NCBI RefSeq assembly: GCF_014205335.1
Contig: NZ_JACHNH010000001.1
Coordinates: 6,442,501-6,506,500 of the forward strand
Reading direction: 5' to 3'
DNA: 64,000 nt
Source: Amorphoplanes digitatis
GTDB taxonomy: Bacteria; Actinomycetota; Actinomycetes; Mycobacteriales; Micromonosporaceae
Part shown: in pieces, positions 25,079-34,014 of the stretch
How the letters are laid out: every line of letters begins with the position of its first letter
Position numbering within the stretch: the stretch's first letter is position 1
Position numbers and translations under genes: made by a program
Notes under the pieces: generated by a model
Told to the model about the DNA's origin: nothing
The model's database searches: none
What the model saw: the letters and a program-made list of their open reading frames with translations, nothing else

Positions 25079-25710
25079 GCAAGACACTCGCGCAGCCAGT
25101 CGGCCACGGCGTTCAGCGCGTCCGGGGTAATGCCGTGACCGCCCGGTCCGCGGTGGGCCGTCGTCGCCGCGCCCGACTCCCCCAGCAGGTACCGCCATGT
25201 GCGATCGAGCAGTTCGCGGGGGATGACAGAGTCCTGCTCGCCCTGGGCCACCGCGATCGACACCCCGGCCAACCGCGCCGGCGTGGTCGGCACGCCGGCG
25301 TCGAACGGCAGGGTGCCATAGAGGATCGCCGCGCCGGTGTAGCGCGCAGGGTCGTCCAGCAGCAGTCCGCCGGCAAAGGCCGCACCGCCGCTGAATCCGA
25401 TCAGGAGCACCGGACGGCCCTCCGGGGCCACGCTGTCGAGCCAGTCCCGGAACCAGTCCATGGCCGCGCGCAGCGATTCGGCGACCGGGCGGCCGATGCC
25501 GCGGTTGGCGAACCAGGCGTAGCCGCCGCCCTCCGCGATCGGCGCGCGCACCGCCGCGTACGCCGGACCGACCGGAAGGTGATCGGAGAGGGTGAGGATC
25601 TCCTGTTCGTGGGAGCCGCGGCCGTGCAGCAGCACGACCAGCGGCGCCAGCGGATCCTCGGACCCCGTGGTCGCCACGACCGGCGGCGCGAAGACACCCG
25701 CCGTGGTCAT
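25075..25710 (-). CDS. alpha/beta hydrolase (phospholipase/carboxylesterase family)
   Basis: A 211-residue single-domain esterase. The nucleophile elbow is LLIGFSGGAAFAGG, with HGRGSHEQEILTLSD as the oxyanion segment and EQDSVIPRELLDRTW plus GPGGHGITPDALN supplying aspartate and histidine. I start at ATG 25710, which overlaps the preceding VOC gene's stop as ATGA; the frame extends upstream but without similarity. Part of the minus-strand unit 27796-24487. Substrate unknown; a small aryl or alkyl ester is likely for this family. Confidence 0.8.
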   Translation of the reverse strand: MTTAGVFAPPVVATTGSEDPLAPLVVLLHGRGSHEQEILTLSDHLPVGPAYAAVRAPIAEGGGYAWFANRGIGRPVAESLRAAMDWFRDWLDSVAPEGRPVLLIGFSGGAAFAGGLLLDDPARYTGAAILYGTLPFDAGVPTTPARLAGVSIAVAQGEQDSVIPRELLDRTWRYLLGESGAATTAHRGPGGHGITPDALNAVADWLRECLA

Positions 25711-26216
25711 GGCTGTGCCACTGCGGACTCGCCGGCCGTGCCGACGCCGCTCCACCGTCGCACCTCGGCCGCCAGGTCGAGCCGGTCGACCGGGGCGGCG
25801 TTCTCGTACTGGCCCCATTCCGTACGCGGCAGCATCCACATGATCTCGAACTCGTTGCCGTCCGGGTCGGCGCCGTACACGCTCTTCGTCGCGCCATGAC
25901 TGGACTCGCCGGTATACGCGTCCGCCTCGGCCAGGATCTTGCGGGCCTGCTCCAGCTCGTCGATCGTGTCGACCTGCCAGGCCAGGTGATACAGCCCGAT
26001 GCCGCCGCGCTGCTTGGGCGGCGCGTCCGGGCCGACGCCGAACAGCCCCAGGTCATGGTGGTTGCCGGAGCGCGGCAGGCGCAGGAAGGCTGCCTTCGCG
26101 CGTGGTTCACGCGCGGCAACCACCATGCCGAACACTTCGGTGTAGAAGCGTTCGGCGCGGGCGAGGTCGGCGACGAACAGGACGGCATGGTTGAGCCGCA
26201 CCGGGCCGATGCTCAT
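25707..26216 (-). CDS. VOC/glyoxalase-fold protein, ring-cleavage-dioxygenase-like
   Basis: A 169-residue vicinal-oxygen-chelate protein with two beta-alpha repeats. The first metal ligand is the histidine in RLNHAVLFVADLARAERFY, the second in GLYHLAWQVDTIDEL, and the acidic ligand lies in YGADPDGNEFEIMWMLP. It could be an extradiol ring-cleavage dioxygenase, a glyoxalase-type isomerase or a resistance protein; the neighbouring hydratase remnant and hydrolase make a meta-cleavage origin attractive. ATG 26216 has AAGGAG 7 nt upstream, better than the in-frame ATG at 26231. Confidence 0.75.
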   Translation of the reverse strand: MSIGPVRLNHAVLFVADLARAERFYTEVFGMVVAAREPRAKAAFLRLPRSGNHHDLGLFGVGPDAPPKQRGGIGLYHLAWQVDTIDELEQARKILAEADAYTGESSHGATKSVYGADPDGNEFEIMWMLPRTEWGQYENAAPVDRLDLAAEVRRWSGVGTAGESAVAQP

Positions 26217-26227
26217 GACTGTCTCCT

Positions 26228-27193
26228 TCATTGGGGTATGGCCAGCAGAACGCGGGCGCGGCTGCCGCCGTCGACCCGGTCGTGTGCCGCGGCGGCCTGT
26301 TCCAGGGGCATCGGGTCGACGCGGATCGACAACGCGCCCTCGTCGGCGGCCGCGGTGAGGTCGTGGGCCGCCTGCCGCTTCGCCTCGGCGGGGAAGTCGT
26401 CGCTGCCGAGCAGCCGGATGGTGACGTTGTTGAACAACATCGGCCAGAACGGCAGGTCGGGCCGTTGCCGGCCGGTGGCGTACGCCGCGATGATGGTCTC
26501 GTTGTGTGCGACGGCGGCGTCGAGGTCGATGTTCTCGGCGAAGGCGACCTCGATGATGCGATCAATCCCGCCGGGCGCTCGAGCGCGGATCGCGGCGGCC
26601 GGGTCCGGCTGGTCCAAGGCGATTGCCGGCACGCCGGTCGTCGGCAGATCCCTACCGTGCCGCACGGTGCCGATGACCGTTGCGCCACCCCAGAGCGCCA
26701 ACTGGGCCGCCAGGGAGCCGACCCCGCCCAGGACACCGTGCACGAGCACGGTCTGGCCGGTTACCGGCCCGTCGGCGAAGACTGCCCGGTGTGCGGTGAT
26801 CCCCGGAATGCCGAGGCAGGCGCCGACTTCGTCGCCGACGCCCCGAGGGAGGTCGACGGCCTGAGCCGACGGGACGACGGTCAGCTGAGCGGCGGTCCCG
26901 AACGGCCGGTAGGACTGTGCGCCGTACACCCACACCCGCCGTCCCTGGCGGCCCGGATCGATGCCCTCACCGACCGAGTCGATCACTCCCGCGCCGTCGC
27001 TGTGCGGGATCACCCGCGAGTACCGCATGCCGTATCCCACCCAGTCGGCACGCTTCTTGGTGTCGCCGGGGTTGATCCCGGAGAAGCTCAGCCGGACTCG
27101 TACCTCGCCAGGGCCGGGCTCCGGATCGGGCAACTCGCCGACCTGCAGAACCTCGGCGGCCGGGCCGGGCCGGTCGTACCAGATGGCGCGCAC
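26228..27193 (-). CDS. NADPH:quinone oxidoreductase / zinc-type alcohol dehydrogenase-like protein
   Basis: A 321-residue medium-chain reductase without the zinc ligands. The fold is marked by LSFSGINPGDTKKRADWVGY, the HSDGAGVIDSVGEGI loop and the NADPH motif VLVHGVLGGVGSLAAQLA. It resembles quinone or crotonyl-type reductases that handle electrophilic carbonyls. It is the second gene of the MarR-controlled unit, 27 bp after the F420-reductase-like gene and 11 bp before the VOC gene, which suggests a reactive-carbonyl or quinone detoxification operon. Confidence 0.82.
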   Translation of the reverse strand: MRAIWYDRPGPAAEVLQVGELPDPEPGPGEVRVRLSFSGINPGDTKKRADWVGYGMRYSRVIPHSDGAGVIDSVGEGIDPGRQGRRVWVYGAQSYRPFGTAAQLTVVPSAQAVDLPRGVGDEVGACLGIPGITAHRAVFADGPVTGQTVLVHGVLGGVGSLAAQLALWGGATVIGTVRHGRDLPTTGVPAIALDQPDPAAAIRARAPGGIDRIIEVAFAENIDLDAAVAHNETIIAAYATGRQRPDLPFWPMLFNNVTIRLLGSDDFPAEAKRQAAHDLTAAADEGALSIRVDPMPLEQAAAAHDRVDGGSRARVLLAIPQ

Positions 27194-27220
27194 CGCTTCT
27201 CCTTCGCTTCGCGTGGTCGC

Positions 27221-27796
27221 TTATTCGGTGACGGCGAACCCGCCGGTCCAGGAGATCTTCTCGCCGACGGCGAGCGTGAGCTGCAGGAACCCGAGGGACT
27301 CCAGCTCGCGGGCCCGCTTCAGGCCACCGGCGTCCACCGAGCGCAGGCCGGCCGCGCCGACCACGCCCGCGAGGAGGGCCTTGGCATCCGCGTCGTCACC
27401 GGCGATCAGGACGGTGGTCGTCTGCCCGCCGACCGACCCGGCCTGCAGGGTGCCCGCGAAGTTCGTGTTGAACGCCTTCACCACGTGCGACTCCGGCAGG
27501 GCGGCGGCGATCTCGGCGGCCGCGGAACTGTCGGCCGGGACGGTCAGAGAGTCGAACGTCTCGAAGTTCAGCGGGTTGGTGATGTCGACGACGACCTTGC
27601 CGGCCAACTGCGCGCCACGCTCGGCGATGACCGAGGCGACCGAGGAGTAGGGCACCGCGAGCACGACGATATCGCCGGTGACCGGTTTGCCGGCGTCGGA
27701 GCTGTTCACCAGCTCTACGGTGTTGCCGCCCTTCGCGACCAGACCGGAGATGGCCTGTCCCATGTTTCCACTGCCGATGATGCTGATGTGCGCCAC
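27221..27796 (-). CDS. NAD(P)-binding oxidoreductase, F420-dependent NADP reductase-like
   Basis: A 191-residue Rossmann protein. The N-terminus MAHISIIGSGNMGQAISGLV is the dinucleotide fold; DIVVLAVPYSSVASVIAE, VVVDITNPLNFETF and VVKAFNTNFAGTL are shared with F420H2:NADP oxidoreductases and related short NADP reductases. It is the first gene of the minus-strand unit and diverges from the MarR gene with two operators in between. Whether it uses F420 or only NADP cannot be decided here. Confidence 0.8.
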   Translation of the reverse strand: MAHISIIGSGNMGQAISGLVAKGGNTVELVNSSDAGKPVTGDIVVLAVPYSSVASVIAERGAQLAGKVVVDITNPLNFETFDSLTVPADSSAAAEIAAALPESHVVKAFNTNFAGTLQAGSVGGQTTTVLIAGDDADAKALLAGVVGAAGLRSVDAGGLKRARELESLGFLQLTLAVGEKISWTGGFAVTE

Positions 27797-27812
27797 GATG
27801 GCCTCCTGAATT

Positions 27813-27858
27813 GGTTGTAGCTACAACCTAACCTTCTTATGAGGTTGTAGCAACAACC
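27813..27858. promoter_or_regulatory. paired MarR operators in the divergent promoter
   Basis: GGTTGTAGCTACAACC (27813-27828) is a perfect 16-bp palindrome, and 27843-27858 (GGTTGTAGCAACAACC) repeats it with one mismatch, centred 30 bp away, close to three helical turns. Both lie in the 78-bp gap between the minus-strand redox operon and the MarR gene, so MarR likely represses both directions. The spacing favours two dimers on the same face of the helix. Confidence 0.85.
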
Positions 27859-27874
27859 TTTTGAATGTCATCAT

Positions 27875-28384
27875 GTGAGCGTGGACACGCAATGGCTCAC
27901 CCCGAAGCAGCTGGCGTCCTGGGTCCGGCTGACCGCGATCCTGGAACTGCTGCCCGCAGCCCTCGACAGCCAACTCAGGCGCGACGCCCAACTGACCCAC
28001 TTCGACTACTACGTGCTCGCGATGCTCTCCGAGGCGCCCGAACAGACGCTGCGCATGACAGCGCTCGCCGAACGCACCACCGCCACCCTGGCCCGCCTCT
28101 CCCACGTCGTGCACCGCCTGGAAACCCGCGGCCTGCTGGAGCGCTTCCCCTGCCCGCAGGACCGCCGCGCCACCAACGCCCGCCTCACCGAAGCCGGCTG
28201 GCAGAAGGTGCGCGACAGCGCTCCCGGCCACGTAGCCACCGTCCGCGAAAACGTGATCGACGCGCTCACCCCCGAGCAGATCACCCAACTCGGCGAAATC
28301 AGCGACGCCATCCTGCACCGGCTCGACCCCGACGGCGCCAAAGCGCAGCTCTACCACCGATACGAACCGCCGCAGCCGGCCTAG
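27875..28384 (+). CDS. MarR-family transcriptional regulator
   Basis: A 169-residue MarR protein. The winged helix reads HFDYYVLAMLSEAPEQTLRM then LAERTTATLARLSHVVHRLE and the wing RFPCPQDRRATNARLTEAGW; the flanking helices give the dimer. The start is GTG at 27875. It is divergent from an oxidoreductase operon and faces two copies of a 16-bp palindrome, the typical autoregulated MarR layout, so it is expected to sense a phenolic or oxidant ligand. Confidence 0.9.
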   Translation: MSVDTQWLTPKQLASWVRLTAILELLPAALDSQLRRDAQLTHFDYYVLAMLSEAPEQTLRMTALAERTTATLARLSHVVHRLETRGLLERFPCPQDRRATNARLTEAGWQKVRDSAPGHVATVRENVIDALTPEQITQLGEISDAILHRLDPDGAKAQLYHRYEPPQPA

Positions 28385-28399
28385 AGCCGGCCTGACCGG

Positions 28400-29146
28400 T
28401 CAAAGCTCAACAGTCACCAGGCCCATGAGGAAGTGCCGGAGATCCGCGGCCATGTCGACGGACCGATCCAACAGCCACTGCACCTGCAGCCCGTCCATGA
28501 CCGCGATGGTGACACGTGCAGCAGAGTCCGTGTCCACACCGGCCCGCAGCAGTCCGCGCTGCGCGAGATCTCCCAGCGCCCGGCCGACGGTGAGCCGAGT
28601 CTCGGCGTAACGACGCGCGAAATAGTCGTGGGCCGGGTGAGCCGGATCCGTCGCCTCGGCGGACAATGTGCAGAACAGCGCGACCTCGCCCGGCGTGCCA
28701 GCGTTGCGCGCGGCCAATGCGGTCAAGCCGCGGAGGACGACGAGCCCATCGTCGGCATCCAGGTCAAGGAGCCTGCTGGACCTCGAGTCGCGCCGCGCCA
28801 GCACCGCGGACAGCAGAGCGCTCTTGTTCTGGAAGTGGTGCAGCAGGCCGGCATCACTCATGCCGACCCGGCCCGCGATGGACTTCAGCGAGCCGCGCCG
28901 ATACCCGGACTCGCCGAACACGACCAGCGCGGCATCGAGAATCTCGTCCCGTTTCGCGTCGGTCTTGGCATAGGAGCCGCGAGGCTTGGCCCCGCGCACC
29001 GCTCGCGCATCGATGGCCGGAGCGCCCTTCCGTCGACGTCCGGGATCGTGTTGTCGATCCCGGGGAACACGGTACAACGTACGGAACGCGGCGCCGCGAC
29101 GTTCCGAGGGCGCTACGGATCGAACGCTTGAAAACCTAGTGATCAC
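28400..29146 (-). CDS. TetR/AcrR-family transcriptional regulator (start uncertain)
   Basis: TetR-type repressor. The DNA-binding helix region is DEILDAALVVFGESGYRRGS then AGRVGMSDAGLLHHFQNKSA; the C-terminal ligand domain includes GEVALFCTLSAEATDPAHPA. The frame is open to 29146, but the first ~50 residues are arginine-rich and look non-coding, and the 29146 start lies within the palindrome at 29134-29151. A GTG at 28999, about 11 residues before the TetR core, is a better but unproven start. Divergent from the carboxylesterase gene, which it probably controls. Confidence 0.8.
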   Translation of the reverse strand: MITRFSSVRSVAPSERRGAAFRTLYRVPRDRQHDPGRRRKGAPAIDARAVRGAKPRGSYAKTDAKRDEILDAALVVFGESGYRRGSLKSIAGRVGMSDAGLLHHFQNKSALLSAVLARRDSRSSRLLDLDADDGLVVLRGLTALAARNAGTPGEVALFCTLSAEATDPAHPAHDYFARRYAETRLTVGRALGDLAQRGLLRAGVDTDSAARVTIAVMDGLQVQWLLDRSVDMAADLRHFLMGLVTVEL

Positions 29147-29151
29147 TCGGT
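29134..29151. promoter_or_regulatory. TetR operator candidate with AGTGATCACT core
   Basis: An 18-bp palindrome with one mismatched pair: ACC-T-AGTGATCACT-C-GGT, holding a perfect 10-bp core at 29138-29147. It lies in the gap between the divergent TetR and carboxylesterase genes, about 55 bp upstream of the esterase start. Confidence 0.55.
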
Positions 29152-29203
29152 ATTCGGCGTTACCGTGCTGGAACTTGCCGTACTCCGAGATCGGAGCACC
29201 TTC

Positions 29204-30823
29204 ATGTCGTCACGGCGCACGGGAATCCGGCTTGTACTCCCCCTCACCCTGCTCGTCGCAGCGCTGGCCGCCTTCACCCCAGCGGCTGTCGCAGCGCCCG
29301 GGCTCCATTCCACGCGCGCACCCATCGCCGAAGTCGAGAGCGGCGATTTGGGTGGCACGCGACTCGGCACTGCCGATGCCTTCCTCGGAGTCCCGTACGC
29401 CGCGCCACCCTTGGGGCAGCTTCGGTTTGCGCCACCGCAGCCACCGCCGAGGTGGCGGGGCATCCGGCCTGCTGACCGGCAGGCTCCGGCGTGCCTGCAG
29501 TTCGCGCCCGGCGGAATCCGGGAAACCCAGGCCACCAGCGAAGACTGTCTTTACCTCGATGTGTATCGCCCACATGGCATCACCCGGACGGCGTCCCTTC
29601 CGGTCATCCTCTGGTTGCACGGCGGCGGCTACACACAGGGCACCGGCGTCATCTACGGCGGCCAGACCCTGGCCGCGACGACACGCAGCGTCGTGATCAG
29701 CATCAACTACCGCCTCGGCGCCCTCGGCTACCTGGCCCTCGCCGAACTGGACGCCGAACATCGCGCGACCGGATCCGGCAACTGGGGGCTGCTCGACCAG
29801 ATCGCCGCCCTGCGGTGGATCCAGCGCAATGCGTCGGGCTTCGGCGGCGATCCGCGGAACGTCACCATCGCCGGCCAATCGGCCGGAGGCTCGGCGGTGT
29901 GCACACTGCTCGCCTCGCCCGGGGCGGCGAAAACCTTCCGGCACGCCGCCATCCAGAGTGCTCCGTGCGGGCTCGGTGAACGCCCACTCGCCAGCGCCCA
30001 GCAGCAGGGAGCGTCGTTTGCGGGCGAGGCCGGCTGCACGGTCACGGCAACCCGGCCGGCATGTCTGCGGGCACTGCCCGCGCAACGGCTGATCGACGCC
30101 TTCCAGGTGGCGGGCGGCGCCGGACCGGTAACCGGCACGCCGACTCTGCCGACCGGGTCCGTCGCGGCCATCGAGACCGGCCGGTGGAACCGGGTACCTG
30201 TCCTCATCGGCGCCATGGCGCACGAGGGAAAGCTGTTCCTGTCGCTCAACCCGGACATCACCGCCGACGATTACCGGAGATGGCTGACAGAGTCGTTCGG
30301 CGATAACGCCGCCGCAGTCGCTGCCCGCTATCCCCTGGCTGATTACCCAGCGCCGTTCTACGCACAGGCCGAAGCGATGGGCGACGGTGCGTTCTACTGT
30401 GCTGCCAAGCAGACGGCAGACCTGCTGGCGACGAAGACCCGGGTGTTCCGCTACGAGTTCGACGATCCGAACTCGCCGACCCTGTACGGCTTCCAACCGC
30501 CAGGTATCGACATGTCGAGCACCCACTCCGCCGAACTCGCATACCTGTTCGACTTCACGCTCGGTGCCGGGCCGGTGCCGCCCGGCTCGCGCCGGCTCGC
30601 CACGCAGATGAAGAGGTACTGGGGATCGTTCGCACAAGATGGTGACCCCAACGCGCGCACCCTGCCACGGTGGCCGACCTACGACGAGCGCGACCAGCGG
30701 ACGCTGATCCTACGTCCCGGCGGCCCGCGAGTCTCCACCTCGACGAGCGAGGACCACAACTGCGCCTCTGGGAAACGATGGGACCGGCGCCCTTGGGATA
30801 GCCGTCCAGGGCGGCCTCGGTGA
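29204..30823 (+). CDS. secreted type-B carboxylesterase
   Basis: A 539-residue carboxylesterase of the para-nitrobenzyl-esterase type. A signal peptide (RLVLPLTLLVAALAAFTPAA) starts the protein. Hallmarks are FLGVPYAAPPLGQLRF, TSEDCLYLDVYRP, the oxyanion stretch LWLHGGGYTQGTG and the nucleophile motif AGQSAGGSAV; the histidine is probably in MSSTHSAELAYLFDF. ATG 29204 has GGAG 7 nt upstream. The last ~35 residues (STSTSEDHNCASGKRWDRRP) are unusually arginine-rich and may be a read-through tail near the island edge. Divergent from TetR. Confidence 0.88.
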   Translation: MSSRRTGIRLVLPLTLLVAALAAFTPAAVAAPGLHSTRAPIAEVESGDLGGTRLGTADAFLGVPYAAPPLGQLRFAPPQPPPRWRGIRPADRQAPACLQFAPGGIRETQATSEDCLYLDVYRPHGITRTASLPVILWLHGGGYTQGTGVIYGGQTLAATTRSVVISINYRLGALGYLALAELDAEHRATGSGNWGLLDQIAALRWIQRNASGFGGDPRNVTIAGQSAGGSAVCTLLASPGAAKTFRHAAIQSAPCGLGERPLASAQQQGASFAGEAGCTVTATRPACLRALPAQRLIDAFQVAGGAGPVTGTPTLPTGSVAAIETGRWNRVPVLIGAMAHEGKLFLSLNPDITADDYRRWLTESFGDNAAAVAARYPLADYPAPFYAQAEAMGDGAFYCAAKQTADLLATKTRVFRYEFDDPNSPTLYGFQPPGIDMSSTHSAELAYLFDFTLGAGPVPPGSRRLATQMKRYWGSFAQDGDPNARTLPRWPTYDERDQRTLILRPGGPRVSTSTSEDHNCASGKRWDRRPWDSRPGRPR

Positions 30824-30857
30824 CGTGCGCAGCGGTTTCCTCTCAGTCGTGTTCGGC

Positions 30858-31607
30858 TCAGGCCGTGGGATCGACGAGCAGCTTCATCGCCTGGCCGGCG
30901 CGCAGCGGCTCGAGCCCCTGCTTCACAACGCCCTCGAGGGGACGGTGTCGACCCAACCCGTGGTGTCGTAGTGGCCGCGGGCCATGAGGTCGATGACGGC
31001 GCGGTAGTCGTCGCCCGTGTAGCAGATCGTGCCCTGGATCCGGCGCTCCCGGAGCACAAGATTAATCAGGGGTGTGACGAGCGGCTTCTCGTAGATGGCG
31101 ACGCTGATCAACGCGCGCCGTTCGCCCAGGGAGTCCAGCGCCGACTGGATGGCCGGCGCGACGCCCGCGGCATCGAAGGCGGCATCGACGCCGTCGCCGC
31201 CGGAGCGTTCGGCGATGATTCCCGGCACGTCCTGGGTGGTCGGGTCGAGGGTGCGCGCGCCGAGCGCCTCGATCGACCGGCGGCGGGTCTCCGTAGGCTC
31301 GACCACGTCGATCTCCGTCAGGCCCATGCCGCGCAGCGCGAACCAGATGCCGATTCCGATCGGCCCGGCGCCGTACACCAGTGCGCTGCTCTGGTCGTTG
31401 ACCTCGGCAAGGGTCGCCGCGTGGTACGCGACGGACATGGGTTCGACGAGCGCACCGAGCTCGAGCGGCACTCCGTCGGGAAGGTGATGCACCTGGTTGC
31501 GCGGCACCACGGTGTACTCCGCCATCATCTGTTCGGTACGCCCGGCACTCGACACCATCGACGAGCCCACGACGCCCAGCGTGACGCCGCCGAGAAGATC
31601 ATGACTC
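30858..31607 (-). pseudogene. zinc-type alcohol (butanediol-type) dehydrogenase, 5'-truncated and frameshifted
   Basis: The C-terminal two thirds of a medium-chain dehydrogenase: MMAEYTVVPRNQVHHLPDG, LELGALVEPMSVAYHAATLA, SSALVYGAGPIGIGIWFALR. The N-terminal catalytic-zinc region (normally ~130 residues with the GHE motif) is absent. At about 30935 the frame shifts: one frame ends GHYDTTGWVDTVPSRAL, while the next continues VKQGLEPLRAGQAMKLLVDP to a stop at 30858, the expected C-terminus. The missing 5' end coincides with the left edge of the mobile island, which starts about 100 bp away. Confidence 0.78.
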
Positions 31608-32072
31608 AAAAACGGCAAAGTCAGACCTACTGACGCCGCCCACCGCCGACACAGGAAATGAAAACGGTGGAAACTCACCAGTATCGTGAGAATCCACCGC
31701 AAATGGTGTCCGAGGCCCAACACTCGAGATACGCCCACGCTGATCGCGTCCCGCGAGCTGGCGTTGGCCGGCCGGTGTGGCGAGGTTTGGTGAAGGTGGC
31801 CGCGATAGTGCGCACCGTTCAAGCCGTCGATCCGGCGCTGGTAAGCACGGCGTACACCGGCGGTTTGGTCCGAGAGGCGCTGACATCGGCGGAGCCGACG
31901 CCGCGCCGGCGGAGCCGATGTCGCGCCCGCAGGGCTCGACATGGCGGGGCCGCAAACGTTTCGCCTGATCCGACCTGCACCACCGCCCACCGCGGGCCCG
32001 GACCAGGAGGTCGGGGCCCGCTGTGTTCGCATTCAGGATTTAGCGATCTTGGCGAGTGCTGCTCACTCGAGA
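31608..32072. other. island left-edge region without a recognisable gene
   Basis: Only short, arginine-rich frames occur here and none resembles a protein I know. The stretch holds the first copy of the GTGTCCGAG repeat and is more AT-rich at its left end (AAAACGGTGGAAACTCACCA region). It separates the truncated dehydrogenase from the beta-propeller gene. Confidence 0.5.
31708..31733 (+). repeat. att-like direct repeat 1 (GTGTCCGAG family, long form)
   Basis: Begins GTGTCCGAGGCCCAACA and continues CTCGAGATA. The first 17 bases are identical to 37916-37932, and the whole 26 bp matches 45167-45191 with few changes. The GTGTCCGAG start equals the 3' end of the tRNA-Leu gene read from the plus strand. 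Confidence 0.6.
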
Positions 32073-33392
32073 TCAGCCCTGGTGACGGGCCAGGTAGACG
32101 TCATTGCGGAGGTTCGTGTCGTCGGCCGTCAGGGCTCCGTCGGTGGTGAACACCACGATGCTCCCGTCCGCCGAGATCGCTGGGTAGTAGGAGGGCCGAG
32201 TGTTCGGCGCCTCGCCCGTGCTGACCAGGGTGGTGGTGCCGTTCACCGTGTCCCGGACGAAGATGTCGCGCACGCCGTTGGTGTCGCCGGGAACGAGGTT
32301 CGTCGCCTCGCTGTCGAACGCGACGTACCGCCCATCGGCTGACATCGGCGCGCCGGTGATGGTGAGGCCGCTGGCCTTGTCGCCCTGGACGCCGCCGGCT
32401 CCCACGCTGACCCGGGTTACCGAGCCGGTCGCCAGTTCGATGCGGTACGCGTCCGCGGCGCGGTTGGTGTCCTCGGGCACCATGGCCGTGTCGGTGAAGA
32501 AGGTTGCGTACTGGCCGTCCGGGGACACCAGCACGGGGGTGCCCGCCTTCGGAACCGCGTAGCCGAGGCTCGACAGCGATGTCGCGTTGACCCGAGCGGT
32601 GGTGCCGGACTGCATGTCGCGCACATACGCGTTCGTGGCGATGAACCGCGGTGAGGGCACGATCTGCCAGTCCGAGGAGATGAAGCCGACGTACCGGCCG
32701 TCGGCGGAGATGCTCGGCAGGCGGCTGTCCTCGGTACCGGACGTACCGTCGGGCCGGACACTGACCTCGGTGGTGGTGCCGGTCTCCCGATCGTGCAGCA
32801 GCACCTTGGACTTCGAGCCGATCGCGCCCGGGGCGAGATTGGTCGCGGTCGTGCTGAAGGTGACCCATCTTCCGTCGGCGGACAGCTGCGGGTTCTGGCT
32901 CGGACCGTTCGCCTCGGTGCCGTCGGTTGCCACACTGACCCGGCTCGTGGTGCCGGTCTGCCGGTCGTGAACGAAGACGTCGGAGGCGTTGTTGGTGTCG
33001 CCCGGCACCAGATTTCTGGCGGCCGAGTAGAACGCGACAAACCTTCCGTCGTACGAGAGCGCGGCTCCGTAGCTGGCGGCGTTGGCCGGGGTGCCGTCGG
33101 TCGCGACACTGACCCGTGTGCTGACTCCGGTACTCAGATCTCGGACGAAGGTGTCGTACACATTGTTGAAGTCCTGCCGGACGATGTTGGCGGCATTGGA
33201 CCCGAAGGCGACCACCTGGCCGTCCCCGGAGACGACCGGGAAGTGACTGGAGTCGCTGGCGGGTTCGCCGTCATAGGCGACGCTGACCCGGGACACGCCC
33301 GTAGGCTCGTCGGCCTGAGCGGCCGGCGAGGCGGCGACTGCCGTGGTCACCACAGTCACAGCGGTAGCAGCTGACAATACGATGCGACGCAT
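32073..33392 (-). CDS. secreted TolB-like (PD40) beta-propeller protein
   Basis: A 439-residue exported protein with a cleavable signal (VLSAATAVTVVTTAVAASPA) and about seven propeller repeats. Each repeat has the pattern SADGRYVAFDSEATNLVPGD followed by a TN...DIFVRD segment and TGTTTRVSV-type strand, as in the WD40-like PD40 domain of TolB. No enzyme motif is visible, so it is probably a cell-surface or secreted binding protein. ATG 33392 has GGGAGGA 7 nt upstream; the frame beyond lacks a signal sequence. It is isolated between an island edge and IS remnants. Confidence 0.82.
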   Translation of the reverse strand: MRRIVLSAATAVTVVTTAVAASPAAQADEPTGVSRVSVAYDGEPASDSSHFPVVSGDGQVVAFGSNAANIVRQDFNNVYDTFVRDLSTGVSTRVSVATDGTPANAASYGAALSYDGRFVAFYSAARNLVPGDTNNASDVFVHDRQTGTTSRVSVATDGTEANGPSQNPQLSADGRWVTFSTTATNLAPGAIGSKSKVLLHDRETGTTTEVSVRPDGTSGTEDSRLPSISADGRYVGFISSDWQIVPSPRFIATNAYVRDMQSGTTARVNATSLSSLGYAVPKAGTPVLVSPDGQYATFFTDTAMVPEDTNRAADAYRIELATGSVTRVSVGAGGVQGDKASGLTITGAPMSADGRYVAFDSEATNLVPGDTNGVRDIFVRDTVNGTTTLVSTGEAPNTRPSYYPAISADGSIVVFTTDGALTADDTNLRNDVYLARHQG

Positions 33393-33508
33393 CGTGTTCC
33401 TCCCCCGTGCATCGATGAATGCCTCCCGGGCGGAGCCGGGAGCGGCGCCGAGGGTATCAATGTCGATGTACGTCCAGGTTCCCAAGGAACCGTCCGATGA
33501 GGGTCTGT

Positions 33509-33838
33509 GGCTCTGTTGCGTTCGCTGATCGAATGGGCCAGGCAGGGTTGACCGATGACACGGCACCGGTTTACCCGGGAGTGCTCAAAGAACTGGTGCC
33601 GGCGGCGTGGCACCACGTCGAGCAGTACGCGAACAACCCGATCGAGGCCGATCATGGCCAGCTCAAGAGGCGGCTGCGACCGATGCGCGGGCTAAAGAGC
33701 GATCGCACAGCGCAGGTCGTGATCGCTGGGCACGCCTTCCTGCAGAACCTGCGCCGTGGTCACTACGAGCTCGCAGTCGAAGTCACCCCGGCAGAGCGGG
33801 TCGCCGCTGCGTTCACAGAACTCGCCCGAGCGATCTGA
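33509..33838 (+). mobile_element. IS6-like transposase remnant with internal deletion
   Basis: An inverted-repeat end (GGCTCTGTTGCG at 33509-33520) is followed directly by the C-terminal part of a DDE transposase: HVEQYANNPIEADHGQLKRR, then LRPMRGLKSDRTAQVVIAGH, ending at 33838. The glutamate of the catalytic triad (IEADH) is present, but the N-terminal helix-turn-helix and both catalytic aspartates are missing. A second remnant of the same type, holding the N-terminal part, lies at 41146-41451 with the same end in opposite orientation. Confidence 0.75.
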
Positions 33839-34014
33839 CGCCCATCCCGGCCGAGATCGACGCGTCCACTGATCTCGCAACGCAGCGGCGCCCGTTCTGT
33901 CACCCCACCGGGGAAAATTCTCTGAGATTGTTTCTGATCGGCGGCAACCTGTGGGCCGTGGATCGCATGTACCCGGATGTAAGCCGACACCGCCACGATC
34001 CGGGGGAACCTGTA

